Assembly (NCBI RefSeq): GCF_014649495.1
Contig: NZ_BMTD01000001.1
Span: 806,001 to 870,000, forward strand
From: Streptomyces filipinensis
GTDB lineage: Bacteria > Actinomycetota > Actinomycetes > Streptomycetales > Streptomycetaceae
DNA: 64,000 nt
Direction: 5' to 3'
Positions 31,630 through 39,755 of this stretch are shown here, piece by piece; the stretch's first letter is position 1, and each line of letters opens with the position of its first letter. A program made the translations under genes and the position numbers. The notes below the pieces were generated by a model, which saw only the letters and a list, made by a program, of their open reading frames with translations, did not search any database and was not told the origin of the DNA.

Positions 31630-32881
31630 CCGCCGCGTCCGCGAACGCCGCCGACACCACCGGGAGTTCGGCGGTCACCGCGAAGCCGCCGCGCGGCGAC
31701 GGGCCGGCCGTGAGCGAGCCGCCCGCCGCCGCGAGGCGTTCGGTCAGGCCCTTCAGTCCCGTGCCGCCGATGCCCTGCTCGGGCCGGCTCACGGGCCTGC
31801 CGCTGCCGTTGTCGGTGACGGTGAGCCGGGCCTGCTCGGCGCCGCAGTCGACGGCGATCTCGCAGCGGCCGGCGTCGCTGTGCCGGACCACGTTGGTGAC
31901 CGCCTCGCGCACCACCCAGCTCAGCAACGCCTCCGTCTGCGGTTCGAGCGGTACGCCGGACTGGCGCACCACCGGCTCCACGCTCGCCGCGGACAGCGCC
32001 GAACGGGCCCGGGTCAGCTCGGTGGCGAGGCTGCCCTCCCGGTAACCGGTCACCGCCTCACGGATCTCGGTGAGCGCCTGCCGGCCCACCGACTCGATGT
32101 CCGCGATCTGGCCCAGCGCCGCGTCCATGTCGCGCGGGGCCAGCCGCCTGGCCGCCTCCGACTTCACCACGATCACCGACAGCGTGTGCCCGAGCAGGTC
32201 GTGCAGGTCCCGCGAGAAGCGCAGCCGCTCCTTCTCCACCGCGCGCCGGGCCAGCTCCTCGCGGGCGGCGCGCAGTTCCCGCACGGCCTCGGACAGGCCG
32301 AGGATCGCGGCGGTCACCATGCTGGAGATGAAGGTGGCGTAGCCGATGCCGGACGCGTCCCCCCACCCGCCGCGGACGTACGAGACGGCGCCCGCGTACA
32401 CCGAGAGCAGCAGGCCCGTCCGGCCCAGCCACGGACCGCGCAGGGCCGCGCCGGTCGCGAGCCCGAGCAGCGGGAAGAAGGTCAGCCAGTCACCGCCGTA
32501 GCCGAGTGCCAGACCCGTGGTCACCAGGGCCATGATCAGCAGCGCCAGCCGGGTGGAGAGCGCCTCCCGCCTGTCCCGTTCGAAGGAGCGGAAAGTGACG
32601 TAGAGGTAGAGGGAGTTGAAGGCCAGCAGGCCCAGGCCGCCGACCCACGGGTTCGGGGTCCTGCCCTGGAGGAGGTTGGAGAGGGACCCCATCCCCATCA
32701 GCAGCCAGGGCAGCAGGGCGAAGCCGGTGGGCGGCGGACCCGGATGGTCGACGTCCGGCTCCTTGCCCTGTTTGCGGGCGGCGCGCTGCGCGGCCTTGAA
32801 GCGCTCGTGCGCGGCGCGCCACTGGTGCCGTTCGGCCCGCAGGGCCTGTATCCGGCACCGAACTCCCCGAACCCATGTCAT
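31607..32881 (-). CDS. DesK-type sensor histidine kinase
   Basis: This 424-residue protein has a basic N-terminus and five or six transmembrane helices (FALLPWLLMGMGSLSNLL to YATFISSMVTAAILGL). The HisKA_3 dimerisation helix contains FSRDLHDLLGHTLSVIVVKSE with the phospho-His, and the C-terminal HATPase has VVREAVTNVVRHSDA, VTDNGSG and GTGLKGLTERL. It should sense a membrane or ligand state and phosphorylate the regulator at 29144-29785. ATG 32879-32881 follows CCGGGGGAAA. It lies just downstream of remnants of an ABC permease and ATPase that would normally share its operon. Confidence 0.93.
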   Translation of the reverse strand: MTWVRGVRCRIQALRAERHQWRAAHERFKAAQRAARKQGKEPDVDHPGPPPTGFALLPWLLMGMGSLSNLLQGRTPNPWVGGLGLLAFNSLYLYVTFRSFERDRREALSTRLALLIMALVTTGLALGYGGDWLTFFPLLGLATGAALRGPWLGRTGLLLSVYAGAVSYVRGGWGDASGIGYATFISSMVTAAILGLSEAVRELRAAREELARRAVEKERLRFSRDLHDLLGHTLSVIVVKSEAARRLAPRDMDAALGQIADIESVGRQALTEIREAVTGYREGSLATELTRARSALSAASVEPVVRQSGVPLEPQTEALLSWVVREAVTNVVRHSDAGRCEIAVDCGAEQARLTVTDNGSGRPVSRPEQGIGGTGLKGLTERLAAAGGSLTAGPSPRGGFAVTAELPVVSAAFADAAATAPRAS

Positions 32882-32898
32882 CTTTGTGTTTCCCCCGG

Positions 32899-33126
32899 TC
32901 AGATGGTCCCCGCCCGACGGCGGTACGACAGCACAGCGTACGAACCGAACAGAACGAGCCAGGCCGTCAGGACGATGATGGCACCGGCGCCCGGCGCCTG
33001 ACCCTCCGCTACGGCGGTCCCCAGCTGCGCGAACCGGTGGGTGGGCGTGTACGCCGACAGACCGCGCAGCCGGCCGGGGAACAGGCTGACCGGGAACCAC
33101 GGTCCGCCGAGCACCGCGAGCCCCTG
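32899..33126 (-). pseudogene. ABC-2 type permease remnant (C-terminal 75 residues)
   Basis: The frame reads GLAVLGGPWFPVSLFPG, then LSAYTPTHRFAQLG and the last transmembrane helix GAIIVLTAWLVLFGSYAVLSY. This is the C-terminus of the DesK-associated ABC-2 permease, normally about 240-260 residues. The rest is missing, and at about 33120-33126 the sequence joins directly to the end of the ATPase. A single internal deletion removed most of the permease. It cannot form a channel. Confidence 0.8.
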
Positions 33127-33949
33127 ATCGCGCCCAGCCCGGCCAGCGCGATCGCCGTCGCGTCGGAGTCGTCCGTACGGAGCCGGGCCCGGTCGCCGGC
33201 CACCTCCACCGACCGGACGCCCGGCAGCGGGGCCAGGTCCTCGGGCTCCCGGCCTGCCAGGTCCACGGTGACCAGGTTGCCGCCCGCCCGGCGCCGCAGG
33301 TCGTCGCCGTGCCCTCGGCGACGATCCGGCCCCGGTCGATGACCACGATCCGGTCGGCGTACGCGTCCGCTTCCTCCAGGTGGTGCGTGGAGAACAGGAC
33401 GGTGTGGCCCCGGCGGGCGTAGGTGCGCATCGACGCCCGGAAGGCGTGCCGGGCCTCCACGTCCAGCGCCGCCGTCGGCTCGTCCAGCACCAGCAGCGCC
33501 GGGTCCCCGGCCGGCGCGAGGGCGAACCGCACCCGCTGCACCTGCCCGCCGGACAACCGGTCCACCCGCCGTCCGGCCAGGTCCGTGATCCCGGCCAGCT
33601 CCAGGGCCCGCGCCACCGGCATCGGGGCCGGATGGCGGGAGGCCATGAAGGTGACCAGCTCGCCGACCGTGACCCGGGGCACCGGCCGTGCCTCCTGGAG
33701 CATCGCGCCCACCCGCCCCGCGCGCACCGACCGCCCGGGTGTCGCGCCGAACAGCCGCACGGCGCCGGCGCCGGGCTCGTACAGCCCCGGCAGCAGCCCG
33801 ATCGGGGTCGACTTGCCGGCGCCGTCGCGGCCCAGCGGCGCCTCGGTCTCGCCGTGCCCGATCTCCAGGTCCGCCCCGTCCCCCGCGCGTACCGCGCCGT
33901 ACGTCCTGACCGCCCCCGAGAAGGAGGCGGCGCTTCCCCGTTGCGTCAT
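33120..33949 (-). pseudogene. ABC transporter ATPase, frameshifted and degenerate
   Basis: From ATG 33947-33949 the frame reads an ABC ATPase with an altered Walker A (GRDGAGKSTPIGLL, where the family has GxNGAGKSTTI), a good signature, LSGGQVQRVRFALA, and Walker B ALLVLDEPTAALD. After IVAEGTA at about 33306 the frame is lost, but the expected continuation (LRRRAGGNLVTVDLAGREPEDLAPL) is found in another frame down to about 33120. It then runs into the permease remnant. The frameshift plus active-site changes point to relaxed selection before the kinase gene. Confidence 0.78.
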
Positions 33950-34097
33950 GCTCACGACGCTAAGGGGCCCGGTCCTCCCACCGGCAGATACGCATGTACG
34001 GACCCGGGCAGTACAAATGTCACCTCCCAGCAGAACTGACACAGCGTCAGGAGCCTTCACATGTGGGGGGCGCTGGGCTATACAGAGGGCGCCGGAC

Positions 34098-34111
34098 TGG
34101 AACGCGTTCTA
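34098..34111 (+). promoter_or_regulatory. KstR-type operator (site E), upstream of the MaoC/ADH/SDR operon
   Basis: TGGAACGCGTTCTA fits TnnAACnnGTTnnA exactly and differs from site D at one base. It lies 81 bases before the MaoC start; a TAGCGA 13 bases downstream may be the -10. Confidence 0.75.
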
Positions 34112-34192
34112 GATCGGCCCGTAGCGACCTCGGTGCGGCCGACGGTGCGGACGTCCGCACCGGGGTCTTGAACCGCCAGTGTCAGGAGCCGT

Positions 34193-35050
34193 ATGCCCAT
34201 CGACGCAGCGAAAGCCCTCGCGGCCGGACCCCGGACCGGCGAGATCTCCTGGACCACCAAGGACGTCCAGCTCTACCACCTCGGCATCGGCGCCGGCCTC
34301 CCCGCCACCGATCCCGACGAGCTGCGCTACACCCTGGAGTCCCGGCTGCACGTCCTGCCGAGCTTCGCCACCGTCGCGGGCTCCGGCGCGCCGGGTGTGA
34401 TCGGCGGGCTGTTCCTGCCCGGTGTGGAGGTCGAGCTCGCCAAGGTCCTGCACGGCGGGCAGACGCTGGAGATCCACCGGCCCATCCCGGCCCAGGGCAC
34501 GGCGACCGCGACTCGCCGGCTCGCCGCCGTCCACGACAAGGGCAAGGCCGCCGTCCTGGTGCTGCGCACCGAGGTCGCCGACGACGACGGCCCGCTGTGG
34601 ACCGACGACGCGCAGATCTTCGTCCGGGGCGAGGGCGGCTTCGGCGGCGACCGCGGCCCGTCCCGCCGCCTCGACCCGCCCGCCGGCGAACCCGACCGGA
34701 CCGTCGAACGCCCCGTCCGCGAGGACCAGGCCCTGCTGTACCGCCTCTGCGGCGACTGGAACCCGCTGCACGCCGACCCCGAGTTCGCCAAGCTCGCCGG
34801 ATACGAGCGGCCCATCCTGCACGGCCTGTGCACCTACGGCATCACGCTCAAGGCGGTCGTGGACACACTGCTCGGCGGCGACGTCACCCGCGTCCGCGGC
34901 TACAGCACGCGGTTCGCCGGGGTGGTGTATCCCGGCGAGACCCTGCGCATCCGCATGTGGCGGGAGCGGGGCGGCGTCCGGGTGGCCGTGAGCGCGGTGG
35001 AGCGGGGCGACGCGCCCGTCCTCACCGACACCGTCGTCCACCACTCCTGA
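34193..35050 (+). CDS. MaoC-family double hot-dog enoyl-CoA hydratase (Hsd4B-like)
   Basis: This 285-residue protein has two hot-dog folds. The N-terminal half opens with DVQLYHLGIGAGLPATDPDELRYT, as in actinobacterial Hsd4B/MaoC-type hydratases. The C-terminal half has the hydratase-2 motif DWNPLHADPEFAK...PILHGLCTYG, with the catalytic Asp and His. It would hydrate trans-2-enoyl-CoA to the 3R-hydroxy form, a beta-oxidation step used on steroid side chains in mycobacteria. First gene of a three-gene operon under KstR-type site E. ATG 34193 with CAGGAG seven bases before it. Confidence 0.9.
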   Translation: MPIDAAKALAAGPRTGEISWTTKDVQLYHLGIGAGLPATDPDELRYTLESRLHVLPSFATVAGSGAPGVIGGLFLPGVEVELAKVLHGGQTLEIHRPIPAQGTATATRRLAAVHDKGKAAVLVLRTEVADDDGPLWTDDAQIFVRGEGGFGGDRGPSRRLDPPAGEPDRTVERPVREDQALLYRLCGDWNPLHADPEFAKLAGYERPILHGLCTYGITLKAVVDTLLGGDVTRVRGYSTRFAGVVYPGETLRIRMWRERGGVRVAVSAVERGDAPVLTDTVVHHS

Positions 35051-35081
35051 GCCAGCCCACCTTCGAGGGGAGAGCCGCACC

Positions 35082-36158
35082 ATGCGCGCAGCGGTACTGC
35101 ACGAGATCGGCCAGGAAAAGCTGGAGGTCCTCGACGACGTCGAGGCCGTGGGGTTCGGCCCCGGCCGGGTCAGGGTCCGGGTGCGGGCCGCCGGGCTGTG
35201 CCACTCCGACCTGTCGGCGATGAACGGGGTGCTGCCCCAGCCCGCGCCGTTCGTGCCGGGTCACGAGGGCGCGGGTGAGATCCTCGAAGTGGGGGAGGGC
35301 GTACGGCACCTGAAGCCGGGTGACCGGGTCGTCATCTGCTGGCTGCCCGCCTGCGGCGCGTGTCCGGCCTGCGGACGCGGCCAGAGCGAACTGTGCCTGG
35401 CCGGCTTCATGAACGCGGGCACCCCGAACTTCAGGCGCTCCGGCACGGACGTCTTCGGCTTCGCCGGCACCGGCACCTTCGCCGAGGAGGTCGTGGTCGA
35501 CGCCGGCTGTGCCGTGCCGATCCCCGAGGACGTGCCCTTCGACATCGCCGCGCTGATCGGCTGCGGGGTCACGACCGGGCTCGGTGCCGCCCTCAACACC
35601 GCCGACGTCCAGGCCGGTTCGTCGGTCGCCGTCATCGGCTGCGGAGGCGTCGGCGTCTCGGCGGTGCAGGGGGCGCGACTGAAGGGCGCCGCCGAGATCG
35701 TCGCCGTCGACCCGGTCGCCTCCCGGCGCGAGTCGGCGCTCAGGTTCGGTGCCACGAAGGCCGTCTCGCCCGAGGAGCTGGCCGACGCCAAGCAGCAGGT
35801 CACCGGCGGCGAGGGCTTCGACTACGTCTTCGAGGTCGTCGGCCGGTCCGCCACCGCCCGCACCGCCTACGAGAACACCCGGCGCGGCGGCACCCTCGTC
35901 GTGGTCGGCGCCGGCGCCATGGACGACTTCCTGCGGCTCAACATGTTCGAGCTGTTCTTCGACGAGAAGCGGATCCTGCCGTCCATGTACGGCGGCGGGG
36001 ACGTGCTGCGTTCCTACGAGCGCACCATCGCCCTGTGGCGGGCGGGCCGCGTCGACCTGGCCGGGCTGATCACCCACCGGGTGCCGCTGGCCGGGATCAA
36101 CGAGGCACTGGACCAGATGCGTACCGGGACGGCCCTGCGTACGTGCGTCGAGATCTGA
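35082..36158 (+). CDS. Zinc-dependent NAD(P) alcohol dehydrogenase
   Basis: This 358-residue medium-chain dehydrogenase has catalytic zinc ligands in GLCHSDL and GHEGAG. Four structural cysteines lie in CGACPACGRGQSELC, and the nucleotide fold is GCGGVGVSAVQGA. The two-zinc, NAD-linked class fits class III-like or NDMA-dependent actinobacterial enzymes. It would oxidise an alcohol to an aldehyde or a 3-hydroxy group to a ketone, and its product could feed the aldehyde dehydrogenase at 12402 that appears to share the KstR signal. It lies 31 bases after the MaoC gene and 14 bases before the SDR gene. Confidence 0.92.
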   Translation: MRAAVLHEIGQEKLEVLDDVEAVGFGPGRVRVRVRAAGLCHSDLSAMNGVLPQPAPFVPGHEGAGEILEVGEGVRHLKPGDRVVICWLPACGACPACGRGQSELCLAGFMNAGTPNFRRSGTDVFGFAGTGTFAEEVVVDAGCAVPIPEDVPFDIAALIGCGVTTGLGAALNTADVQAGSSVAVIGCGGVGVSAVQGARLKGAAEIVAVDPVASRRESALRFGATKAVSPEELADAKQQVTGGEGFDYVFEVVGRSATARTAYENTRRGGTLVVVGAGAMDDFLRLNMFELFFDEKRILPSMYGGGDVLRSYERTIALWRAGRVDLAGLITHRVPLAGINEALDQMRTGTALRTCVEI

Positions 36159-36172
36159 GGACGGGGACCGGC

Positions 36173-37138
36173 ATGGCACTGCCACAGGAGGGGTCACCGG
36201 AGCGGCCGCTGGAAGGGCTGTCCGCCGTCGTCACCGGCGCCGGACGCGGCCTCGGCCGGGCCGAGGCCCTGGAACTCGCCCGGTTGGGCGCGGCCGTCGT
36301 CGTCAACGACTACGGGCGGCCCGGGCGGGACGGTTCCGGCGCTTCCTCGGCGGGCCCCGCCGAGGAGGTCGCCGCCGAGATCCGCGACCGCGGCGGCCGG
36401 GCGGTCGCGCACACCGGCGACGTCTCCGACTTCCGGCAGGCGCGGGAGCTCGTGCGGTCGGCGGTCGAGGAGTTCGGCAGGCTGGACGTCCTCGTCAACA
36501 ACGCGGGCATCCTGCGCGACCGCATGGTCTTCTCCATGACCGAGGACGAGTGGGACTCGGTGATCCGCGTCCACCTCAAGGGCCACTTCAACACCACGCA
36601 CTTCGCCGCCGCGCACTGGCGGGAGCGGTCCAAGGCGGCCGGCGGGGAGAAGGTGTACGGGCGGATCGTGAACACCTCGTCGGAGGCCTTCCTCGCCGGA
36701 TCCGCGGGACAGCCCAACTACGCGGCCGCGAAAGGCGGGATCGTCGGGCTCACCACCTCCACGGCCCTGGCCCTCGCCAAGTACGGTGTGACCGCCAACG
36801 TCATCTGCCCGCGCGCCCGCACCCGGATGACCGAGGACGTCTTCGCCGGCTTCCAGCGGCCGGACCAGGGCCTGGACCCGCTGGCCCCCGAGCACGTCGC
36901 CCCGCTCGTCGGCTACCTGGCCGCACCGGCCGCCGCCCGGGTCAACGGCCAGCTGCTCGTCGTCCACGGCGGCATGGTCGCGATCGTCGAACGGCCCCGG
37001 GTGCAGGCCAAGTTCGACAGCAAGCAGGAGACGTTCACCTACGACGAACTCGACGCGCTGCTCACCCCGCACTACGCGGACCGGCCCGCGGGGGAGACCT
37101 TCGCGGCGGCGGAGGTCCTGGGGCTCACCCGCGGATAG
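36173..37138 (+). CDS. Short-chain dehydrogenase (Hsd4A/17-beta-HSD4-like)
   Basis: This 321-residue SDR has the TGAGRGLGRAEALELARLG cofactor motif, LVNNAGILRD, the catalytic Ser in IVNTSSEA and Tyr/Lys in PNYAAAKGG. The stretch NVICPRARTRMTE matches the Hsd4A branch of actinobacterial steroid side-chain dehydrogenases. A 60-residue C-terminal tail (KFDSKQETFTYDELDALL) is also seen in that branch. It should oxidise 3-hydroxyacyl-CoA made by the MaoC hydratase two genes upstream. A strong hairpin terminator follows. ATG chosen after GGGGACCGGC; there is no better site. Confidence 0.92.
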   Translation: MALPQEGSPERPLEGLSAVVTGAGRGLGRAEALELARLGAAVVVNDYGRPGRDGSGASSAGPAEEVAAEIRDRGGRAVAHTGDVSDFRQARELVRSAVEEFGRLDVLVNNAGILRDRMVFSMTEDEWDSVIRVHLKGHFNTTHFAAAHWRERSKAAGGEKVYGRIVNTSSEAFLAGSAGQPNYAAAKGGIVGLTTSTALALAKYGVTANVICPRARTRMTEDVFAGFQRPDQGLDPLAPEHVAPLVGYLAAPAAARVNGQLLVVHGGMVAIVERPRVQAKFDSKQETFTYDELDALLTPHYADRPAGETFAAAEVLGLTRG

Positions 37139-37156
37139 GGCAGCGGACAGCACAAA

Positions 37157-37190
37157 GGGGCGCTCGCCGAAGCGAGCGCCCCTCTTGTTC
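37157..37190. terminator. Strong bidirectional hairpin terminator
   Basis: GGGGCGCTCGC (37157-37167) and GCGAGCGCCCC (37172-37182) form an 11-bp perfect stem with a CGAA tetraloop. On the plus strand it is followed by TCTTGTTCT, on the minus strand by a shorter AT run. It ends the SDR operon and the small gene at 37199. Confidence 0.85.
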
Positions 37191-37198
37191 TACGACCT

Positions 37199-37357
37199 TC
37201 AGACAGCCGCCTCGGCGGTCTCCTCGGCGGGCTTGCGGTGCCGGCCGTGCGGAACCGTCTCGCTCTCCTGGGCCGAGACCGGCCCCCGGTGCCTGCCGTG
37301 GCCGGCAGCCTCCCGGGAGTCGGCGGACAGCTGCTCCGTCGTGCTGGTGTCGCTCAT
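37199..37357 (-). CDS. Small 52-residue basic/acidic repeat protein, unknown
   Basis: ATG 37355-37357 and TGA 37199-37201 enclose 52 codons. The peptide has a repeated module, GHGRHRGPVSAQE then PHGRHRKPAEE, spaced 17 residues apart, giving two His/Arg clusters separated by acidic stretches. There is no signal peptide or helix. A GGGGTGAAG sequence precedes the ATG, and a terminator sits just after the stop, which supports a real gene. I recall similar short HGRHR-type reading frames in other streptomycetes, without a known function. Two arginine/histidine patches suggest nucleic-acid or phosphate binding. Confidence 0.7.
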   Translation of the reverse strand: MSDTSTTEQLSADSREAAGHGRHRGPVSAQESETVPHGRHRKPAEETAEAAV

Positions 37358-37452
37358 CGGACGTCTTCACCCCGTCATATGATCTTTCGTACAGCCGGGC
37401 GAGTGTAACCGGCGTACCACGGACCGAATCCAGGAGCACACGCCAACCGGCA

Positions 37453-38709
37453 CTATTCCGTTACAAGACGTCCCAGAGGCGCCTGCTGCAACGGCACCGG
37501 ACGTGCCACCACCGGCTGCCCGGCCCCGAGTTCCGCGGACTCCGGAGGGTCCGGTTCCGCCGGCGGCCGCGGCGCCCCGGGCGCCCCGGCCGCCGTGCCG
37601 TCCCGGACCGGACCCTCCGGGCCATCGCCCCCCGGCCATCCCCCCGAAGGCCCGGCGAAGCCGCTCCCCGCGGCCGCCGCGCCTCCCGTCTCCCCCTTGG
37701 GCACCGTCAGCTCCGCCACCCCGCACGGCGTCTCCCGTGTGGCGTACGGCAGCCGCAGCACCCCGTCCCGTGTCCACAGCCCCGCCCCGGCCAGCCAGCC
37801 CCGCGGCGCCGGGAGATGGCTCACCTGCCGCCCGGCCGGCCGCCAGGTGCTCACCCAGCTGCCGAACGGCCCGTCGACGCGCAGCGCCACCGCGCAGTTC
37901 TCCGGCATCAGCACCTGTCCCGGCTGGATCGCGAACGGCGTCACCGCACAGTCCGGCATCCGCAGGCTCTCCGGGAAGCGCACCGGCAGCGTGCTGCCCA
38001 GCACCCCCCAGCCCAGTCGCTCCTCCCCCGGCGAGGGGGCGTCCGAGGAGATGAGCAGCAGCCCGCTGTCGGGATCGGCGAGCAGCAGCCGGTCCTCACT
38101 CGCCGCCGCGATCTGCAGCAGCGGCGACACCTCGGCGCGCTCCAGGTCCACCACGACCGTCTTGACCGGCCCGCCCCGTTCCCGGTCCAGCGCCAGCATC
38201 CGCCCGGCGCGGTCCAGCCAGACCCCGCCCGAACAGCGCCCCGGCACCTCGACGAGCCGCTCGGGCCCGAAGGCGCCGCCCGCCACCAGCCACACCGCGC
38301 TGGAGTGCGGACCGACGGCGAGGGCGCAGGCCCGCCTGCCGTCCGGCGCCGGCGGCAGCAGCGTGAGCCGGGTGCCGGGCTCGGGGCACTCCACCGCGCC
38401 CAGCGGCAGCTCACCGGTGCCGGGGCCGGTCGGGTACAGCAGCGAGAAGGCGTGCCGGTGCTCGACCAGCCGGTGGATCAGCACCCGGCCGTCCGCCAGG
38501 GGCTGCACCTCGGTGCCGGGCTCCTCCGGCTGGTTGCCGGGCAGCGGTACCGCGTACGGCTCCGGGCCGTCCAGCGTCCAGCGCTCCGGGAACCACGACT
38601 CGCCGTCCCGCGCGAGCCGTGCCGCGTACGCGCCGTCCGCCGTGATGGCGCACCCCGTCCCGCCGTCCCCCGCACCGGTCGACGGGGGTTCGATCGCACA
38701 GGCCGTCAT
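37453..38709 (-). CDS. Hypothetical protein with beta-propeller-like core and disordered tail
   Basis: This 418-residue cytoplasmic protein has residues 10-320 forming repeated short beta motifs with turn signals (GPEPYAVPLPGNQ, DGRVLIHRLV, SSAVWLVAGGAFG, DRLLLADPDSGLLLISS), in the manner of a WD40-like or YVTN propeller. The last 90 residues are Gly/Pro/Ala-rich and probably unstructured. ATG 38707-38709 follows GGAGGTGACC. No signal peptide. I do not recognise a named family; it may be a scaffold. It is a single-gene unit between the small peptide gene and Nif3, divergent from Nif3. Confidence 0.75.
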   Translation of the reverse strand: MTACAIEPPSTGAGDGGTGCAITADGAYAARLARDGESWFPERWTLDGPEPYAVPLPGNQPEEPGTEVQPLADGRVLIHRLVEHRHAFSLLYPTGPGTGELPLGAVECPEPGTRLTLLPPAPDGRRACALAVGPHSSAVWLVAGGAFGPERLVEVPGRCSGGVWLDRAGRMLALDRERGGPVKTVVVDLERAEVSPLLQIAAASEDRLLLADPDSGLLLISSDAPSPGEERLGWGVLGSTLPVRFPESLRMPDCAVTPFAIQPGQVLMPENCAVALRVDGPFGSWVSTWRPAGRQVSHLPAPRGWLAGAGLWTRDGVLRLPYATRETPCGVAELTVPKGETGGAAAAGSGFAGPSGGWPGGDGPEGPVRDGTAAGAPGAPRPPAEPDPPESAELGAGQPVVARPVPLQQAPLGRLVTE

Positions 38710-38897
38710 CGTTCGGTCACCTCCGGCGACGAAGCTAGTTTTCGTACGCACAGGCGGGGGACCGGCCGACATCCGCTTCACACATACGGGTGGCGCAGAA
38801 GCGATTCACCTGAGGAAACCGGGGCCTTTGTGCTGAGCGGGGCCAGACCGGACGGATGCGGTACGGCCCCGCAGGCCAGCCAGGTAGCCTTTGCTTC

Positions 38898-39755
38898 GTG
38901 CCCCGTCTGTCTGAAGTCATCGCCGCGCTGGAGAACCTGTGGCCCGCCGAGCGGGCCGAGTCCTGGGACGCGGTCGGCACGGTCGTGGGCGACCCCGGCC
39001 AGGAGGTCACCCGGGTCCTGTTCGCCGTCGACCCGGTGCAGGAGATCGTCGACGAGGCGGTGAAGCTCGGCGCCGACCTGCTGGTCACCCACCACCCGCT
39101 CTATCTGCGGGGTACGACCACGGTCGCGGCGACCCACTTCAAGGGCCGGGTCGTGCACACCCTCATCAAGAACGACATCGCGCTGCACGTCGCCCACACC
39201 AACGCCGACACCGCCGACCCGGGCGTCTCGGACGCCCTCGCCGGCGCGCTCGACCTGCGTGTCGTACGCCCCCTCGTCCCGGACCCCACCGACCCGCAGG
39301 GATGCCGGGGCCTCGGCCGCGTCTGCGAACTCGACCACCCGGTGACCGTCCGCGAACTGGCCGCGCGCGCCGCCGCACGACTGCCCGCCACCGCGCAGGG
39401 CATCCGGGTGGCCGGCGACCCCGACGCCGTCGTCCGCACGGTCGCCGTCAGCGGCGGCTCCGGCGACAGCCTCTTCGACCAGGTCCGCGCGGCCGGCGTC
39501 GACGCCTTCCTCACCGCCGACCTGCGCCACCACCCGGCCTCCGAGGCGGTGGCCCACAGTCCCCTGGCGCTGCTCGACGCGGCCCACTGGGCCACCGAGT
39601 GGCCCTGGTGCGAGCTGGCCGCAGCCCAGCTCGACGAGATCTCCGACCGCCACGGCTGGGACCTTCGGGTCCATGTCTCCAAGACGGTCACCGACCCCTG
39701 GACCGCCCACGCGGCGTCCACCACCACGACGAACCACATGGGAGCCCCCAACTGA
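38898..39755 (+). CDS. Nif3-family dinuclear metal-centre protein
   Basis: This 285-residue protein has the NIF3 metal ligands in VTHHPLYLRG (His-His), HTNADTA, HHPASEAVAH and the C-terminal EWPWCELAA. The family forms hexamers with two metal ions per subunit and has been linked to GTP cyclohydrolase-like activity or nucleotide handling; the exact reaction is unsettled. GTG 38898-38900. Its TGA overlaps the next gene's CTG, so the zinc-ribbon protein is coupled. The trio Nif3, zinc-ribbon, RNase H/phosphatase is conserved in actinobacteria. Confidence 0.9.
   Translation: MPRLSEVIAALENLWPAERAESWDAVGTVVGDPGQEVTRVLFAVDPVQEIVDEAVKLGADLLVTHHPLYLRGTTTVAATHFKGRVVHTLIKNDIALHVAHTNADTADPGVSDALAGALDLRVVRPLVPDPTDPQGCRGLGRVCELDHPVTVRELAARAAARLPATAQGIRVAGDPDAVVRTVAVSGGSGDSLFDQVRAAGVDAFLTADLRHHPASEAVAHSPLALLDAAHWATEWPWCELAAAQLDEISDRHGWDLRVHVSKTVTDPWTAHAASTTTTNHMGAPN

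Noticed and set aside
33120..33949. Functional ABC ATPase
   Set aside because: Frame is broken near 33306, Walker A is altered, and the partner permease is deleted.
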